6,886 bases of DNA from Bacteriovoracaceae bacterium (GTDB taxonomy: Bacteria; Bdellovibrionota; UBA1018), in assembly GCA_947446835.1 (NCBI GenBank), contig CANFHS010000128.1, forward strand, positions 1 through 6,886, written 5' to 3'. The notes beneath the pieces are model-generated. The model searched no databases. It was not told where the DNA came from and was given only the letters and a program-made list of their open reading frames with translations. This document shows, piece after piece, positions 1 to 5,989 of this stretch (positions within the stretch are counted from its first letter, which is position 1; the number at the start of each line of letters is the position of its first letter). Both the position numbers and the translations under genes were made by a program.

Positions 1-630
1 CAGCGCCACCCGGATCGGGGTGCCTGCACTGTAGGTGTAAAGGTCCATGGCAAGGCCGCGCGCCTCGCGGCGGGCTGCCAGGGCCCGCACCCGGGTCAGG
101 CTTTCCACGCTCCAGAGCTCCGGGCAGGAGCGGGGTGCGTAGAAGTCGTAGAACACGATTTCGGGCTCCAGCTCAGGCGAGGCGTGGGCAAAGAAATCGC
201 CGGTGTGGAGCTTCCACTCGATTTGTCCGTCCTGGGAGCGCCATTCTCCCCGTTCGAGCAGGGTTTCCACCTTGGCGCGGTTCCGCTCCAGGAACGGGAA
301 GCTGCCGGGGTTCTGGAGGGCCAGCTTCAGGCCTCCCAGATCGTTCTCGAAGCTGAGCAGGCGAAGCGGGCGGGGGCCCGGGTTCGACGCCCGGCATTCG
401 AGAGCGCATAGGGCGTTGGCGGCGATGCCCATTCCCACGTCCAGCACGGTGACCGGAGCGTTGGCTCCTTCGGGCCCGGGCTCCGTAAACCTCTGGGCAA
501 GGCGGGACTGTTCGACGTACAGCAGGAGAGCCTCTTCCCAGGCTCCGATCACGGAGTGCATGGCTTCACCCGAAGCCAGGTCCTGGACCGAGGCGGTGCC
601 GTTGGGGTGCTGGACAATCCGGAAACCCAT
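1..630 (-). CDS. MnmC-like (DUF752) SAM-dependent methyltransferase, 3' end cut by window
   Basis: The first 210 residues are visible; the C-terminus lies beyond the left edge. The protein looks like the methyltransferase domain of MnmC, which in the cytoplasm uses S-adenosylmethionine to finish the mnm5(s2)U34 side chain of tRNA wobble uridines. Seen: the family's N-terminal signature GEAMHSVIGAWEEA (residues 21-34), a Rossmann motif I VLDVGMGIAANA (63-74), an acidic residue after the second strand (SFEND, E95), HTGDF (142-146), the characteristic DFYAPRSCPELW (162-173), which aligns with the D-x-F-A-P-x-x-N-P-x-x-W block of MnmC, and TYSAG (199-203) near the cut. The ATG at 630 is preferred over an internal ATG at 561 because the conserved N-terminal block begins before the latter; no clear Shine-Dalgarno is visible. 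No FAD-dependent oxidase domain is visible, but the downstream part is missing. Exact tRNA substrate is inferred from family only. Confidence 0.85.
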   Translation of the reverse strand, partial: MGFRIVQHPNGTASVQDLASGEAMHSVIGAWEEALLLYVEQSRLAQRFTEPGPEGANAPVTVLDVGMGIAANALCALECRASNPGPRPLRLLSFENDLGGLKLALQNPGSFPFLERNRAKVETLLERGEWRSQDGQIEWKLHTGDFFAHASPELEPEIVFYDFYAPRSCPELWSVESLTRVRALAARREARGLAMDLYTYSAGTPIRVAL

Positions 631-691
631 GGGGCAGCTAAATGCTCGATTTGGAAAGAAAAGGCCAGGGGTAACAGGGTGCTTTGGAATT

Positions 692-708
692 TTGGAGCAC
701 TGCTCCAA
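692..708. promoter_or_regulatory. Perfect 8+1+8 palindrome in the divergent methyltransferase/prs spacer (candidate operator)
   Basis: TTGGAGCA, one central C, then TGCTCCAA form a perfect inverted repeat in the 116-bp AT-richer spacer (631-746) between two genes transcribed away from each other. It sits about 62 bp from the methyltransferase ATG and 38 bp upstream of the prs ATG, a plausible place for a dimeric repressor or activator site affecting either gene. It overlaps a second possible stem, AGCACT (696-701) with AGTGCT (708-713), loop GCTCCA, which cannot form at the same time. Near copies of its left end (TTTGGA) occur at 650 and 684. The regulator is unknown. Confidence 0.4.
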
Positions 709-746
709 GTGCTTGAGATTTTTCAGGGAAAAGGGTATCGGAGCGC

Positions 747-1697
747 ATGCGCATGAGGGAATGGGTCATCCTCTCCGGGAACGCCAATCGTCCGCTCGCC
801 GAGAAGATCAGCGAGAAGCTGGGCAAGAAGCTGAGTCACGCCGACGTCCGGCGGTTCAGCGATGGCGAGGTGTTCGTGGAGATCGGCGAAAACGTCCGGG
901 GTCGAGATGTTTACCTGATCCAACCCACCTGCCGCCCGGTGAACGACACGCTCATGGAAGCGCTGGTGATGATCGACGCGCTCAAGCGCGCCAGTGCCAA
1001 GGAGATCACCGCGGTGCTGCCGTACTACGGTTACGGTCGCCAGGACCGCAAGGTGGCGCCCCGCACGCCCATCTCGGCCAAGCTGGTGGCGGACCTGCTG
1101 GTTTCGGCCGGCGCCACGCGCATCGTCTCGATGGACCTTCACGCGGGACAGATCCAGGGATTCTTCGACATCCCGTTCGACAACCTCTTTGCGAGCCCCG
1201 TCATCCTCGAGTACCTGCAGCGTGAACTCCAGGTCGGCCCCGGCCACGTGTTCGTGAGCCCGGACGCCGGTGGCGTCGAGCGTGCCCGCGCCCTGGCCAA
1301 GCGGGTGGATGCTGGCGTGGCCATGATCGACAAACGCCGCACGGGTCCCAACGTGGCCAAGGCCATGAACATCGTGGGTGACGTGGAAGGCAAGGTCGCC
1401 ATCATCCTGGACGACATGATCGACACGGCGGGAACGCTGGTTGAAGCCGCGCAGGCGGTCCTGGATCACGGCGCCACGCGCGTTTTCGCGGCGGCCACCC
1501 ATGGCGTGCTTTCGGGGCCGGCCATCGAGCGGATCCGGAACTCGAAGATCGAGAAGGTCATCGTGACCGACACCATCCCGCTTTCCGTCGAGGCGGCCGC
1601 CTGCGGGAAGGTCGTGCAGCTCTCGGTTTCCGAAATCCTGGCCGAAGCCATCTACCGCATCCACAACTACGACAGCGTCAGCTCGCTGTTCATCTGA
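747..1697 (+). CDS. prs: Ribose-phosphate pyrophosphokinase (PRPP synthetase)
   Basis: Class I PRPP synthetase, a cytoplasmic enzyme that transfers diphosphate from ATP to ribose 5-phosphate to give PRPP for purine, pyrimidine, histidine, tryptophan and NAD synthesis. It has 316 residues, the usual length. Seen in order: RFSDGE (36-41), ENVRG (48-52), IQPTCRPVND (58-67), the ATP-binding/flexible-loop segment YYGYGRQDRKVAPRTPISAK (93-112), DLHAGQIQGFFD (130-141) with the catalytic-site histidine, SPDAGGVERAR (171-181), DKRR (195-198) and the PRPP/ribose-5-phosphate binding loop ILDDMIDTAGT (220-230). It is the first gene of the prs-pth-ychF cluster. Two ATGs are possible, 747 and 753. GGAG at 740-743 sits 3 nt from the first and 9 nt from the second, so the true protein may begin at the second (MREWVIL); AAGGG at 731-735 would suit the first. 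The TGA stop at 1695 overlaps the first of two minigenes leading to pth. Confidence 0.97.
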   Translation: MRMREWVILSGNANRPLAEKISEKLGKKLSHADVRRFSDGEVFVEIGENVRGRDVYLIQPTCRPVNDTLMEALVMIDALKRASAKEITAVLPYYGYGRQDRKVAPRTPISAKLVADLLVSAGATRIVSMDLHAGQIQGFFDIPFDNLFASPVILEYLQRELQVGPGHVFVSPDAGGVERARALAKRVDAGVAMIDKRRTGPNVAKAMNIVGDVEGKVAIILDDMIDTAGTLVEAAQAVLDHGATRVFAAATHGVLSGPAIERIRNSKIEKVIVTDTIPLSVEAAACGKVVQLSVSEILAEAIYRIHNYDSVSSLFI

Positions 1698-1714
1698 TGA
1701 AGCTGACCTGTTGA
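1697..1714 (+). other. Five-codon minigene 1 (MKLTC, stop TGA)
   Basis: ATG at 1697 overlaps the prs TGA by one base; it reads Met-Lys-Leu-Thr-Cys and stops at TGA 1712-1714. It has no evident Shine-Dalgarno of its own, so translation would come from ribosomes finishing prs. Its residues copy the pth N-terminus (MKLI). Whether it is translated is not known. Confidence 0.45.
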
Positions 1715-1731
1715 TGAAACTGATCTGTTGA
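1714..1731 (+). other. Five-codon minigene 2 (MKLIC, stop TGA)
   Basis: ATG at 1714 overlaps the minigene 1 stop by one base; it reads Met-Lys-Leu-Ile-Cys and stops at TGA 1729-1731, whose last base is the first base of the pth ATG. The three starts 1697, 1714 and 1731 lie in three successive reading frames, the last returning to the frame of prs. This fits a termination-reinitiation relay, although direct translation has not been shown. Confidence 0.45.
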
Positions 1732-2330
1732 TGAAACTCATCGTCGGCCTCGGCAATCCTGGCCCCAAGTACGAGACCACGCGTCACAACGTGGGCTGGC
1801 TGGCCGTGGATCGGCTGGTGGACCGCTGGGCGGCTTCCGCCCCGGTCGATAAGCACCAGGGCGAGGTGTGCCAGGCAAGCTTCGGGGGCGAGAAGGTCCT
1901 GCTGGTCAAGCCACTCACCTTCATGAACCTTTCGGGCCGCAGCGTGGCCCCGCTGTTCCAGTTCCACAAGTGCCAGCCCGAGGACCTGATCGTGCTGCAC
2001 GACGAGCTCGACCTCAAACCGGGCGCCCTGCGCATCAAGACGGGCGGCGGAACCGGCGGGCACAACGGACTGAAAAGCATCGACGAGTGCCTCGGCGCCG
2101 GAAAAACCGGGTACCATCGGGTCCGGATCGGGGTGGGGCATCCTCGCGAGCTCGGGCTCCGGATCTCGCCCGCGGATTACGTGCTTCAACCTTTCACCGA
2201 CGACGAGCTGATCGGCGTGGACCGGGTCCTGGACCGGGTCTCGCTCGCGGTGGAACGGCTGGTCCAGGGCGATGTCAAAGGCGCCATGAACGAGTTCAAC
2301 GCTGGCCCTCCCCAGCAAGGAGACAAGTAG
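1731..2330 (+). CDS. pth: Peptidyl-tRNA hydrolase
   Basis: Cytoplasmic Pth1-type enzyme that hydrolyses the ester bond of peptidyl-tRNAs dropped from the ribosome, recycling tRNA. It has 199 residues, normal for bacterial Pth. The sequence opens with the family's MKLIVGLGNPGPKYETTRHNVG. The active-site residues are all present: N9, the catalytic H19, the MN pair 65-66, D91 in LHDELDL and N112 in GGGTGGHNGLKS (residues 105-116). An in-frame TTG lies just before the chosen ATG, but ATG 1731 gives the canonical N-terminus. No Shine-Dalgarno precedes it; instead it is reached through two overlapping five-codon minigenes after prs, so expression probably depends on translational coupling to prs. 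The gene's TAG stop directly abuts the ychF ATG. The rplY/ctc gene that often lies between prs and pth is absent here. Confidence 0.97.
   Translation: MKLIVGLGNPGPKYETTRHNVGWLAVDRLVDRWAASAPVDKHQGEVCQASFGGEKVLLVKPLTFMNLSGRSVAPLFQFHKCQPEDLIVLHDELDLKPGALRIKTGGGTGGHNGLKSIDECLGAGKTGYHRVRIGVGHPRELGLRISPADYVLQPFTDDELIGVDRVLDRVSLAVERLVQGDVKGAMNEFNAGPPQQGDK
2317..2322 (+). promoter_or_regulatory. Strong Shine-Dalgarno for ychF (AAGGAG) inside the pth 3' end
   Basis: AAGGAG lies 8 nt before the ychF ATG and is embedded in the last codons of pth. It contrasts with pth, which has no such site, and suggests ychF can be initiated independently of pth. Confidence 0.8.
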
Positions 2331-3431
2331 ATGGGTTTTCAATGCGGTATCGTGGGTCTGCCGAACGTCGGCAAGTCGACCATCTTCAACGCGCTCACCT
2401 CGGCCAAGGCCGAGGCGGCCAACTACCCCTTCTGCACCATCGATCCGAACACGGGCATCGTGAAGGTGCCGGATCCGCGTCTGGCCAAGATCGCCGAGTG
2501 CATTCCGCCGCAGAAGCTGGTTCCTGCGACCATGACTTTCGTGGACATCGCGGGCCTGGTGAAGGGCGCCTCGAAGGGCGAGGGCCTGGGCAACCAGTTC
2601 CTGGGCCACATCCGCGAGACCAATGCCATCGCCCATGTGGTGCGCTGCTTTTCCGATCCGAACGTGATCCACGTGGACGGCTCGGTGGATCCGCTGCGTG
2701 ACATCTCGGTGATCGATACCGAGCTCATCTTCGCGGACCTGGACACCATCAACAAGCGCTACAACCAGCTCGAGAAGCAGGCGCGAACGGGCGACAAGAA
2801 GGCCCAGGCCACGTACGGGGTTCTCCAGCCGGTCAAGGCCGCGCTTGAAAGCGGCAAGGCCGCGCGTTCGCTCAACATGACCGAGGAGCAGCTGGAGCTG
2901 ATCCACGACTTCCACCTCATCACCGCCAAGAAGGTGATGTACGTGGCCAACGTCGACGACAAGGACATCGGCAAGAGCGAACCCAACGAGTACGTGAAGC
3001 GGGTCATGGAGCACGCCAAGGCCGAAGGCAGTCCCGTGGTGCAGATCTGCGGCAAGATCGAGTCCGAGATCGCCGAGCTGGCCGACGAGGACAAGGCAAG
3101 CTTCCTGGCCGACATGGGCATGGAAGAGCCTGGCCTGAACCGCGTGATCCGCGCGGGCTACGACCTGCTGGGCCTTCAGACCTACTTCACCGCGGGCGAG
3201 ACCGAAGTCCGCGCCTGGACCATCCAGAAGGGTTCGAAAGCCCCGCAGGCCGCGGGCGTGATCCACACCGATTTCGAGAAGGGTTTCATCAAGGCCGAAG
3301 TGTTCCACTACGACGACCTGATGAAGCATCGCTCGGAGTCCAAGATCAAGGATGCTGGTGCCATGCGCCTCGAGGGCAAGGAATACGTCGTGCGTGATGG
3401 CGACATCATGCACTTCCGCTTCGCCGTCTGA
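2331..3431 (+). CDS. ychF: Redox-regulated ribosome-binding ATPase YchF (OBG/TGS family)
   Basis: P-loop NTPase of the OBG family that prefers ATP to GTP, binds the ribosome and is linked to stress and translation control. It has 366 residues, close to the E. coli protein (363). Seen: N-terminal MGFQCGIVGLPNVGKST with the P-loop (9-17), the AEAANYPFCTIDPNTG switch region (27-42), VDIAGLVKGASKGEGLGNQFL (71-91), in which a leucine follows the DxxG element where catalytic GTPases often carry glutamine, and NVDD (207-210) at the base-specificity position where GTPases have NKxD, consistent with ATP preference. The C-terminal TGS domain is recognisable from LQTYFTAG (282-289), EVRAWTI (292-298), APQAAGVIHTDFEKGFI (304-320) to DGDIMHFRF (357-365). 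It starts immediately after the pth stop (0-nt gap) with its own strong ribosome site. The stop faces the convergent transglycosylase gene with 3 bp between. Confidence 0.98.
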   Translation: MGFQCGIVGLPNVGKSTIFNALTSAKAEAANYPFCTIDPNTGIVKVPDPRLAKIAECIPPQKLVPATMTFVDIAGLVKGASKGEGLGNQFLGHIRETNAIAHVVRCFSDPNVIHVDGSVDPLRDISVIDTELIFADLDTINKRYNQLEKQARTGDKKAQATYGVLQPVKAALESGKAARSLNMTEEQLELIHDFHLITAKKVMYVANVDDKDIGKSEPNEYVKRVMEHAKAEGSPVVQICGKIESEIAELADEDKASFLADMGMEEPGLNRVIRAGYDLLGLQTYFTAGETEVRAWTIQKGSKAPQAAGVIHTDFEKGFIKAEVFHYDDLMKHRSESKIKDAGAMRLEGKEYVVRDGDIMHFRFAV

Positions 3432-3434
3432 GGC

Positions 3435-5357
3435 TCAGTCGTCGTCGGACGAGTCGGTGGCCGTTTCGGGCGCCTCGCTGCCGGCAGGCAGCGCCGCGGG
3501 AGCCGCTCCCTGGGGCACTGCTGGCACGGGCGGCGTCCAGAACCGTTCCAGCTCCTGGACGGGAGCCTGGCCGACCCTTCCTGAGTACCAGTAATAGTTG
3601 CGAAGGATGGCTCCCACGTATTCGCGGGTCTCGCGGTAGGGGATCGCCTCGATGAACTCGATCATCCCCTTGCCGCGGAAGTCGCGCAGGAAGCGCGAGG
3701 CGGCGGCCGGGCCCGCGTTGTAGCCTGCCAGGGCCAGGGGCACGTTGCCGTTGAAGCGGGTCAGCAGCTGCTTGAGGTAGCGCGTGCCGACGCGCACGTT
3801 GTCCTCCGGATTCAGCAGCTTGGCCCGGCGGATGGTGGGCTCGGTATCCAGGGCGGTGGCATACATGAGCTGCATGAGGCCGTTTGCGCCCGAGCCTGAC
3901 AAGGCGCTCGGGTCGAAGGCGGACTCCTGCTTCATCAGGCTCAGCACCAGGAGGGGGTCGACCTGCTCCTGTTCGGCCACCTTGCGCGCCAGCTTCCACT
4001 GGTCGAGCGGGAAAATGAGTTCCAGGATCCACGCGGAGCGGCCCTGTTCGGCTCCGCGCTGGATCAGCTCAGCCACCAGGTTGAACGCGCCCAGGTGGCT
4101 GCCGGCCTCATGGTGCAGGAGCGCCAGATAAAGGACAAAGGCATTGGAAAAGGCGTCGCGGGCCTTCAGGTCCTTCAGCTCGTCGGCAGCCTCGAGCGGG
4201 CGCCTGACGTTCAGCAGCCGCTGGGCGCGGTCCAGGTGGACGCGTTCCGAGGGGTTCAGCCAGGCGTCGAAGACCTCGCCTTCGGGAACACCGGCCTGCA
4301 GATAACTGCGGATATCCTGAGCGCGGCTCTGGCTGGCCAGAAGGCCATACCAGGTGAGGGGCGCATCGGTGCGGACCTGGTCCAGGGCGTGGGCCGCCTT
4401 GTCCTTTTCACCGCGCTGGAGGAGCGCCTGGCCCAGCCAGTAGCGGGCGCGATGACGGTGGGTGGAGCGCGGAAATTCGTCCAGGAACCTCTGGAGCGAG
4501 ACGATCGCTTCGCGGGTCTTGCCTTGCAGCATCTGCTCCAGTGCACCGGTGAAGGCGACCTGGTCGGCGTCGGGCATCCGGTAACTCTGGGTGGCGCGCG
4601 TGAAGGAAGGAGGGCGGGGGCGCTCCACATCGGTCAGCGCCTGCGCGATGAGCTTGGATTCGGGTGCGCTGCGCGGCCAGGCGGACTGGAGCCGGAAGCT
4701 CCAGGCTTCGCAGAGCGGGGAGGGCTTTTTGCGGCAGGCGTCGAAGTAGCGCTCCAGATGGCTCGGGTCGAGCATGCCGAGCGCCCCGGGAATGGCCTGG
4801 ATGCGCTGGAAGGCGCTCTCATAGGACTGGGTGAGGGCGGCCCAGTTGCGGGTCCGGGCGTACACCTCGGCCAGTGTCAGCTCGGCCTGGGCGATGGCCA
4901 TCGAAGCCTTGCGGTGCAGGGGGCTGTAAGGCTGCCGCTCGCTGGTCCGGGTCAGCACCTCGCGTGCCTTCCGGGACATGAGGATGGCCAGGTCGATCTG
5001 CTTGTGTTCGAGCGCGGCGCTTGCCTGGTGGAGCTGCGCCTGGCCTTCGATCCAGAAGCCGTAATCCGAGAACGTGACGTCGGACTGGAGCTTGCGCGCC
5101 TGCCTGCTGGCGTCCAGCCACTTGCCCTGGTCGAGCAGTTGCAACGCCTTGGCTAGCGCGTGCGCCGAGGGGTCCTTCGAGGGGCGGAGCAGGCGCTCGC
5201 GCAGCTCGGTGATCGGCGCCCGCGCGGCCTGGACTCGGGGAGTCCGGGTGGGCTGGGGCGCTCGCGGGGTCTTGGGCTGGGGCGCCCGCGCCGCGTGCGT
5301 GGTCGCGCTCAGGCAGAGGCCCAGGGCCGCGGTGATCAGGAACGGCTTCCGCGCCAT
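3435..5357 (-). CDS. Slt70-like soluble lytic murein transglycosylase
   Basis: Periplasmic enzyme predicted to cleave the MurNAc-GlcNAc bond of peptidoglycan, forming 1,6-anhydro-MurNAc. It has 640 residues, about the length of E. coli Slt70 (645). A Sec signal peptide is visible: KPFLITAALGLCLS then a THA-A cleavage site near residue 22, with no lipobox. A basic Pro-rich linker follows (RAPQP at 24-28 and again at 32-36, encoded by a 12-bp direct repeat with 24-nt period). Residues 50-450 are helical, TPR-like superhelix material. The catalytic SLT domain spans about 463-595: LMKQESAFDPSALSGSGANG with catalytic E478, GLMQLM (493-498) and AGYNAGP (544-550). The tail (607-640) is Pro/Ala-rich and ends in an acidic SSDDD. 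GAAGG 7 nt before the ATG overlaps the upstream gene's TGA, so it is probably co-translated with the HAMP gene 10 nt upstream. Confidence 0.93.
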   Translation of the reverse strand: MARKPFLITAALGLCLSATTHAARAPQPKTPRAPQPTRTPRVQAARAPITELRERLLRPSKDPSAHALAKALQLLDQGKWLDASRQARKLQSDVTFSDYGFWIEGQAQLHQASAALEHKQIDLAILMSRKAREVLTRTSERQPYSPLHRKASMAIAQAELTLAEVYARTRNWAALTQSYESAFQRIQAIPGALGMLDPSHLERYFDACRKKPSPLCEAWSFRLQSAWPRSAPESKLIAQALTDVERPRPPSFTRATQSYRMPDADQVAFTGALEQMLQGKTREAIVSLQRFLDEFPRSTHRHRARYWLGQALLQRGEKDKAAHALDQVRTDAPLTWYGLLASQSRAQDIRSYLQAGVPEGEVFDAWLNPSERVHLDRAQRLLNVRRPLEAADELKDLKARDAFSNAFVLYLALLHHEAGSHLGAFNLVAELIQRGAEQGRSAWILELIFPLDQWKLARKVAEQEQVDPLLVLSLMKQESAFDPSALSGSGANGLMQLMYATALDTEPTIRRAKLLNPEDNVRVGTRYLKQLLTRFNGNVPLALAGYNAGPAAASRFLRDFRGKGMIEFIEAIPYRETREYVGAILRNYYWYSGRVGQAPVQELERFWTPPVPAVPQGAAPAALPAGSEAPETATDSSDDD

Positions 5358-5364
5358 GGTTCGG

Positions 5365-5369
5365 CCTTC
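5365..5369 (-). promoter_or_regulatory. Shine-Dalgarno of the transglycosylase overlapping the upstream TGA
   Basis: On the minus strand the HAMP gene ends TGA (5370-5368) and this runs straight into AAGG, giving GAAGG 7 nt before the transglycosylase ATG at 5357. Sharing of stop codon and ribosome site supports a single transcript and translational coupling. Confidence 0.7.
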
Positions 5370-5940
5370 AAACCGAAGCTTCGAAAGAGGTCTGCCGACG
5401 GACTTCCTTCAGCACGCTCAGGCTTTTTTCGAGTTCCTCGCGAGGAGCTCCGGGCTTCTGGGCGGCATGCTCGATCTGCTGGATGGCGGCGTCCAGCTGG
5501 TTGGAAGCGCGCGTCAGCGTGCCGCCCAGCTCGTCCATCATCCGGTTGTAGTCCTCGGCCAGTTCCTGGAAGTGGTCGGACTTGCGGAATTTGGCGCGGC
5601 GGTGGGTGTTGCCTTCGGCCGCCTCCCGGAACAGCGTGCGCAGCTTGTGCAGCGGGCCCGCGATGCGGTGGGAGATGAAGATGCTGACCAGGAAAGTGAT
5701 GCCCAGGAATCCCGCCTGCAGGAAGATCAGCAGGTTGGTCATCTCGTTCTTGATGCTGTCGATCTTGGTGATCTCGGGGCCTTTCGGATCCAGCCGCACG
5801 TACTCCATGAAGGAGTTGAAGAGCGACTGGATGCTCAGGGGATAAACCATGCTCAGAACGAACAGCCAGCTGCAGACATAAAACGCAAAACGCAGCTGGA
5901 ACGGTTTGTTGATGAGGAGGATGCTCCGCTTGTAGGCCAT
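5368..5940 (-). CDS. Two-TM HAMP-domain membrane protein without an output domain
   Basis: An inner-membrane protein of 190 residues. Seen: a basic cytoplasmic N-terminus (MAYKRS), TM1 about 17-38, an extracytoplasmic loop of about 30 residues (39-67), TM2 about 68-90, a HAMP domain about 91-143 with the conserved RIAGPLHKL start (P96) and an RMMDEL second helix, then a coiled-coil-like helix 144-182. HAMP domains normally relay signals to a kinase, chemotaxis or cyclase module; none is present here and the frame ends cleanly, so it is either a standalone adaptor or needs a partner. The loop is too short for a typical sensor domain. It is the first gene of a two-gene unit with the Slt-like transglycosylase, hinting at a role in envelope maintenance (inference). 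No Shine-Dalgarno precedes ATG 5940; a TACACT box 6 nt upstream suggests a leaderless mRNA. Specific function unknown. Confidence 0.85.
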   Translation of the reverse strand: MAYKRSILLINKPFQLRFAFYVCSWLFVLSMVYPLSIQSLFNSFMEYVRLDPKGPEITKIDSIKNEMTNLLIFLQAGFLGITFLVSIFISHRIAGPLHKLRTLFREAAEGNTHRRAKFRKSDHFQELAEDYNRMMDELGGTLTRASNQLDAAIQQIEHAAQKPGAPREELEKSLSVLKEVRRQTSFEASV

Positions 5941-5946
5941 GCAAAA

Positions 5947-5952
5947 AGTGTA
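5947..5952 (-). promoter_or_regulatory. Candidate -10 box (TACACT) for a leaderless HAMP-slt transcript
   Basis: TACACT on the minus strand matches TANNNT and ends 6 nt before the HAMP ATG, the spacing expected when transcription starts at or next to the start codon. No convincing -35 hexamer is visible at 16-18 bp. Confidence 0.35.
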
Positions 5953-5968
5953 AACGCTTTCCAGCGTT
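5953..5968. promoter_or_regulatory. Inverted repeat AACGCT-TTCC-AGCGTT in the divergent spacer (candidate operator)
   Basis: A perfect 6-bp inverted repeat with a 4-bp spacer lies directly upstream of the TACACT box of the HAMP gene, in the 49-bp spacer between two divergent reading frames. A bound dimer here would cover the core promoter region of the HAMP-slt unit. The regulator is unknown and a chance repeat of this size is possible. Confidence 0.35.
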
Positions 5969-5973
5969 GCCGC

Positions 5974-5979
5974 TATCCT
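5974..5979 (+). promoter_or_regulatory. Candidate -10 box (TATCCT) for the small plus-strand gene
   Basis: TATCCT (4 of 6 to TATAAT) lies 7 nt before a TTG and 10 nt before the ATG at 5990, again close enough for a leaderless or near-leaderless transcript. The -35 region is poor. Confidence 0.25.
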
Positions 5980-5989
5980 GAAAGGGTTG

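Larger units (their letters stand above)
1695..1745 (+). repeat. Three tandem 17-nt units at the prs-pth junction
   Basis: Units begin at 1695 (TGATGAAGCTGACCTGT), 1712 (TGATGAAACTGATCTGT) and 1729 (TGATGAAACTCATCGTC). Units 1 and 2 match at 15 of 17 bases and units 2 and 3 at 13 of 17. The first unit contains the prs stop codon and the third contains the pth start codon, so the block looks like two serial duplications of an ancestral TGATG prs/pth overlap. The divergence between units argues against a very recent assembly artefact. Confidence 0.85.

Noticed and set aside
713..741. TTGAGA (713-718), 17 bp, TATCGG (736-741) as a prs promoter.
   Set aside because: The -10 match is only 3 of 6 and transcription would start at or inside the prs start codon, removing the plausible Shine-Dalgarno; too weak to annotate.
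203..1225. A 340-codon plus-strand frame crossing from the methyltransferase into prs.
   Set aside because: It is a GC-rich shadow: antisense to the methyltransferase and out of frame with prs, with Arg/Pro/Ser-rich composition.
723..3413. An 896-codon open frame on the minus strand opposite prs, pth and ychF.
   Set aside because: All three sense genes share one frame, and this antisense frame is codon-aligned with them, so its stops would need sense codons TTA, CTA or TCA, which are avoided in GC-rich genes. The protein is compositionally odd (His/Asp/Val-rich) and all three sense genes are unmistakable.
4095..5156. A 353-codon plus-strand frame opposite the transglycosylase.
   Set aside because: The sense protein has a signal peptide and catalytic motifs; the antisense product has none.
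5231..5245. GGACTC-GGG-GAGTCC inverted repeat.
   Set aside because: It lies inside the Pro-rich linker codons of the transglycosylase gene with no T-tract; most likely a by-product of repetitive GC-rich codons.
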